Part shown: piece after piece, positions 5,178-5,758 of the stretch
How positions within the stretch are numbered: position 1 is the stretch's first letter
Layout of the letters: every line of letters starts with the position of its first letter
Origin: Gammaproteobacteria bacterium
GTDB taxonomy: Bacteria; Pseudomonadota; Gammaproteobacteria; Steroidobacterales; Steroidobacteraceae
Assembly (NCBI GenBank): GCA_027451085.1
Contig: DAIDKA010000184.1
Location: forward strand, 1-5,758
DNA: 5,758 nucleotides
Direction of reading: 5' to 3'
The notes under the pieces: generated by a model
Databases searched by the model: none
Seen by the model: only the letters and a program-made list of their open reading frames with translations
What the model was told of the DNA's origin: nothing
Program-made: the position numbers and the translations under genes

Positions 5178-5758
5178 TGCCCGATGCGGGATGGCGCAGG
5201 GGCGTCTGCCTTGAGGCCGGGCCGGTGCGCGTTGCAGTCCTGGCGCTGCTGGCGCTGCTGGCCGGCTGCCGTACGCTGCCTACGCCCTTGCCTGCCGCGG
5301 CCACGGCGTCTCTGGCCGGCCTGGACTGGCCGGCGCGTCGCGCCGTGCTGCAGGCGCGCACAAATTTCGGGTTGCAGGGCAAGGTCGGAGTGGCCGCGGG
5401 CTCCGAGGGCTTCAGCGGCCACCTGCGCTGGTTGCAGCAGGGGACAGCCTGCACTTTGGATCTGGAAGGCCCGCTCGGGGTAGGTGGCATGCATGTCCGC
5501 AGCGACGGCGCGCAGTTCGAGCTGATCAATGCGTCGGGCCAGAAGCTGGACAGTAATGCCGCGCACGCAGAACTCAGTGACCGCCTGGGGTTCGATCTGC
5601 CGCTGGCACACCTGCGTTACTGGGTCCAGGGTGTGCCCGATCCGGCGCTGCCGGCGATGGAGACCCCGCAGGGTTCCCGGCTGTCGCAGCTGGCCCAGGA
5701 TGGCTGGAACATCCTTTACACGGCCTACCAGGACCCCGACGGGCTGCCGCAGAAGCTG
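5177..5758 (+). CDS. lolB: Outer-membrane lipoprotein receptor LolB, 3' end outside the window
   Basis: LolB is itself an outer-membrane lipoprotein. It takes lipoproteins from the periplasmic carrier LolA and inserts them into the inner leaflet of the outer membrane. The first 194 residues are visible; the family is usually about 205-215 aa, so only a short C-terminal piece is missing. A hydrophobic signal segment ends in the lipobox LAGC (Cys31, modified after cleavage). The fold follows E. coli LolB: FGLQGKVGV, then HLRWLQQG, then the loop EGPLGVGG, LRYWVQGVPDP and GWNILYTAY. The Leu in GPLG (Leu100, mature position about 70) matches E. coli Leu68, the exposed residue needed for membrane insertion. 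The ATG overlaps the TPR stop by 1 nt (TGATG), implying translational coupling. An alternative GTG at 5225 has GAGG 8 nt upstream and would give a short signal peptide, VRVAVLALLALLAGC. Other lolB-hemA regions place hemA divergently beside this cluster; it is absent here. Confidence 0.95.
   Translation, partial: MPDAGWRRGVCLEAGPVRVAVLALLALLAGCRTLPTPLPAAATASLAGLDWPARRAVLQARTNFGLQGKVGVAAGSEGFSGHLRWLQQGTACTLDLEGPLGVGGMHVRSDGAQFELINASGQKLDSNAAHAELSDRLGFDLPLAHLRYWVQGVPDPALPAMETPQGSRLSQLAQDGWNILYTAYQDPDGLPQKL
5213..5227 (+). promoter_or_regulatory. Alternative ribosome site and GTG start for lolB
   Basis: GAGG (5213-5216) lies 8 nt before the in-frame GTG at 5225. Starting there removes 16 residues that include two acidic residues (Asp3, Glu13), unusual before a signal core, and leaves a compact 14-aa lipoprotein signal before the Cys. 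The upstream ATG at 5177 has only a weak AGG before it but is coupled to the TPR stop. Either start yields the same mature protein. Confidence 0.4.

Noticed and set aside
1..5758. Mobile elements, CRISPR arrays, tRNA or rRNA genes, retroelements or defence genes
   Set aside because: No spaced direct repeats, transposase or reverse transcriptase motifs, or tRNA-like folds were seen, and the window is almost entirely filled by housekeeping and signalling genes.

Overview
The window is GC-rich, protein-dense bacterial DNA. Its core is a cluster typical of Gammaproteobacteria: prfA, a periplasmic TPR protein and lolB. LolB-type lipoprotein receptors and this neighbourhood (known in E. coli and Pseudomonas) point to a gammaproteobacterium, possibly a high-GC lineage such as Xanthomonadales, Nevskiales or a relative. 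I cannot name a genus from the sequence alone.

Layout: (1) 2-1847, plus strand: the 3' part of an OmpR/PhoB-type response regulator gene, overlapping by 20 nt a complete membrane histidine kinase gene. Together they form a two-component system whose signal is unknown. (2) 1812-2192, minus strand: a small exported protein with a PsiF-type repeat. Its 3' end overlaps the kinase gene tail to tail by 36 nt. (3) 2265-3356, minus strand: prfA (peptide chain release factor 1), 72 nt upstream of the PsiF-like gene and possibly co-transcribed with it. (4) 3357-3482: a divergent promoter region with three inverted repeats and candidate promoters in both directions. (5) 3483-5177, plus strand: a periplasmic TPR protein resembling the LbcA-type protein beside lolB in Pseudomonas. 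(6) 5177 to the window end, plus strand: lolB, truncated by the window edge and overlapping the TPR gene by 1 nt.

The TPR-lolB pair serves the cell envelope: LolB inserts lipoproteins into the outer membrane, and LbcA-like TPR proteins are adaptors for envelope proteolysis. PrfA ends translation at UAA and UAG codons. In the arrangement I know from E. coli and Pseudomonas, hemA lies between prfA and the lolB side, and prmC follows prfA. Both are absent from those places here, and the kinase and PsiF-like genes sit where prmC would be expected.

I found no mobile element, CRISPR array, RNA gene, phage gene or clearly new system. The points most worth a second look are the missing hemA and prmC, the dyad-rich divergent promoter with a possible leaderless TPR transcript, and the orphan PsiF-like gene overlapping the kinase.
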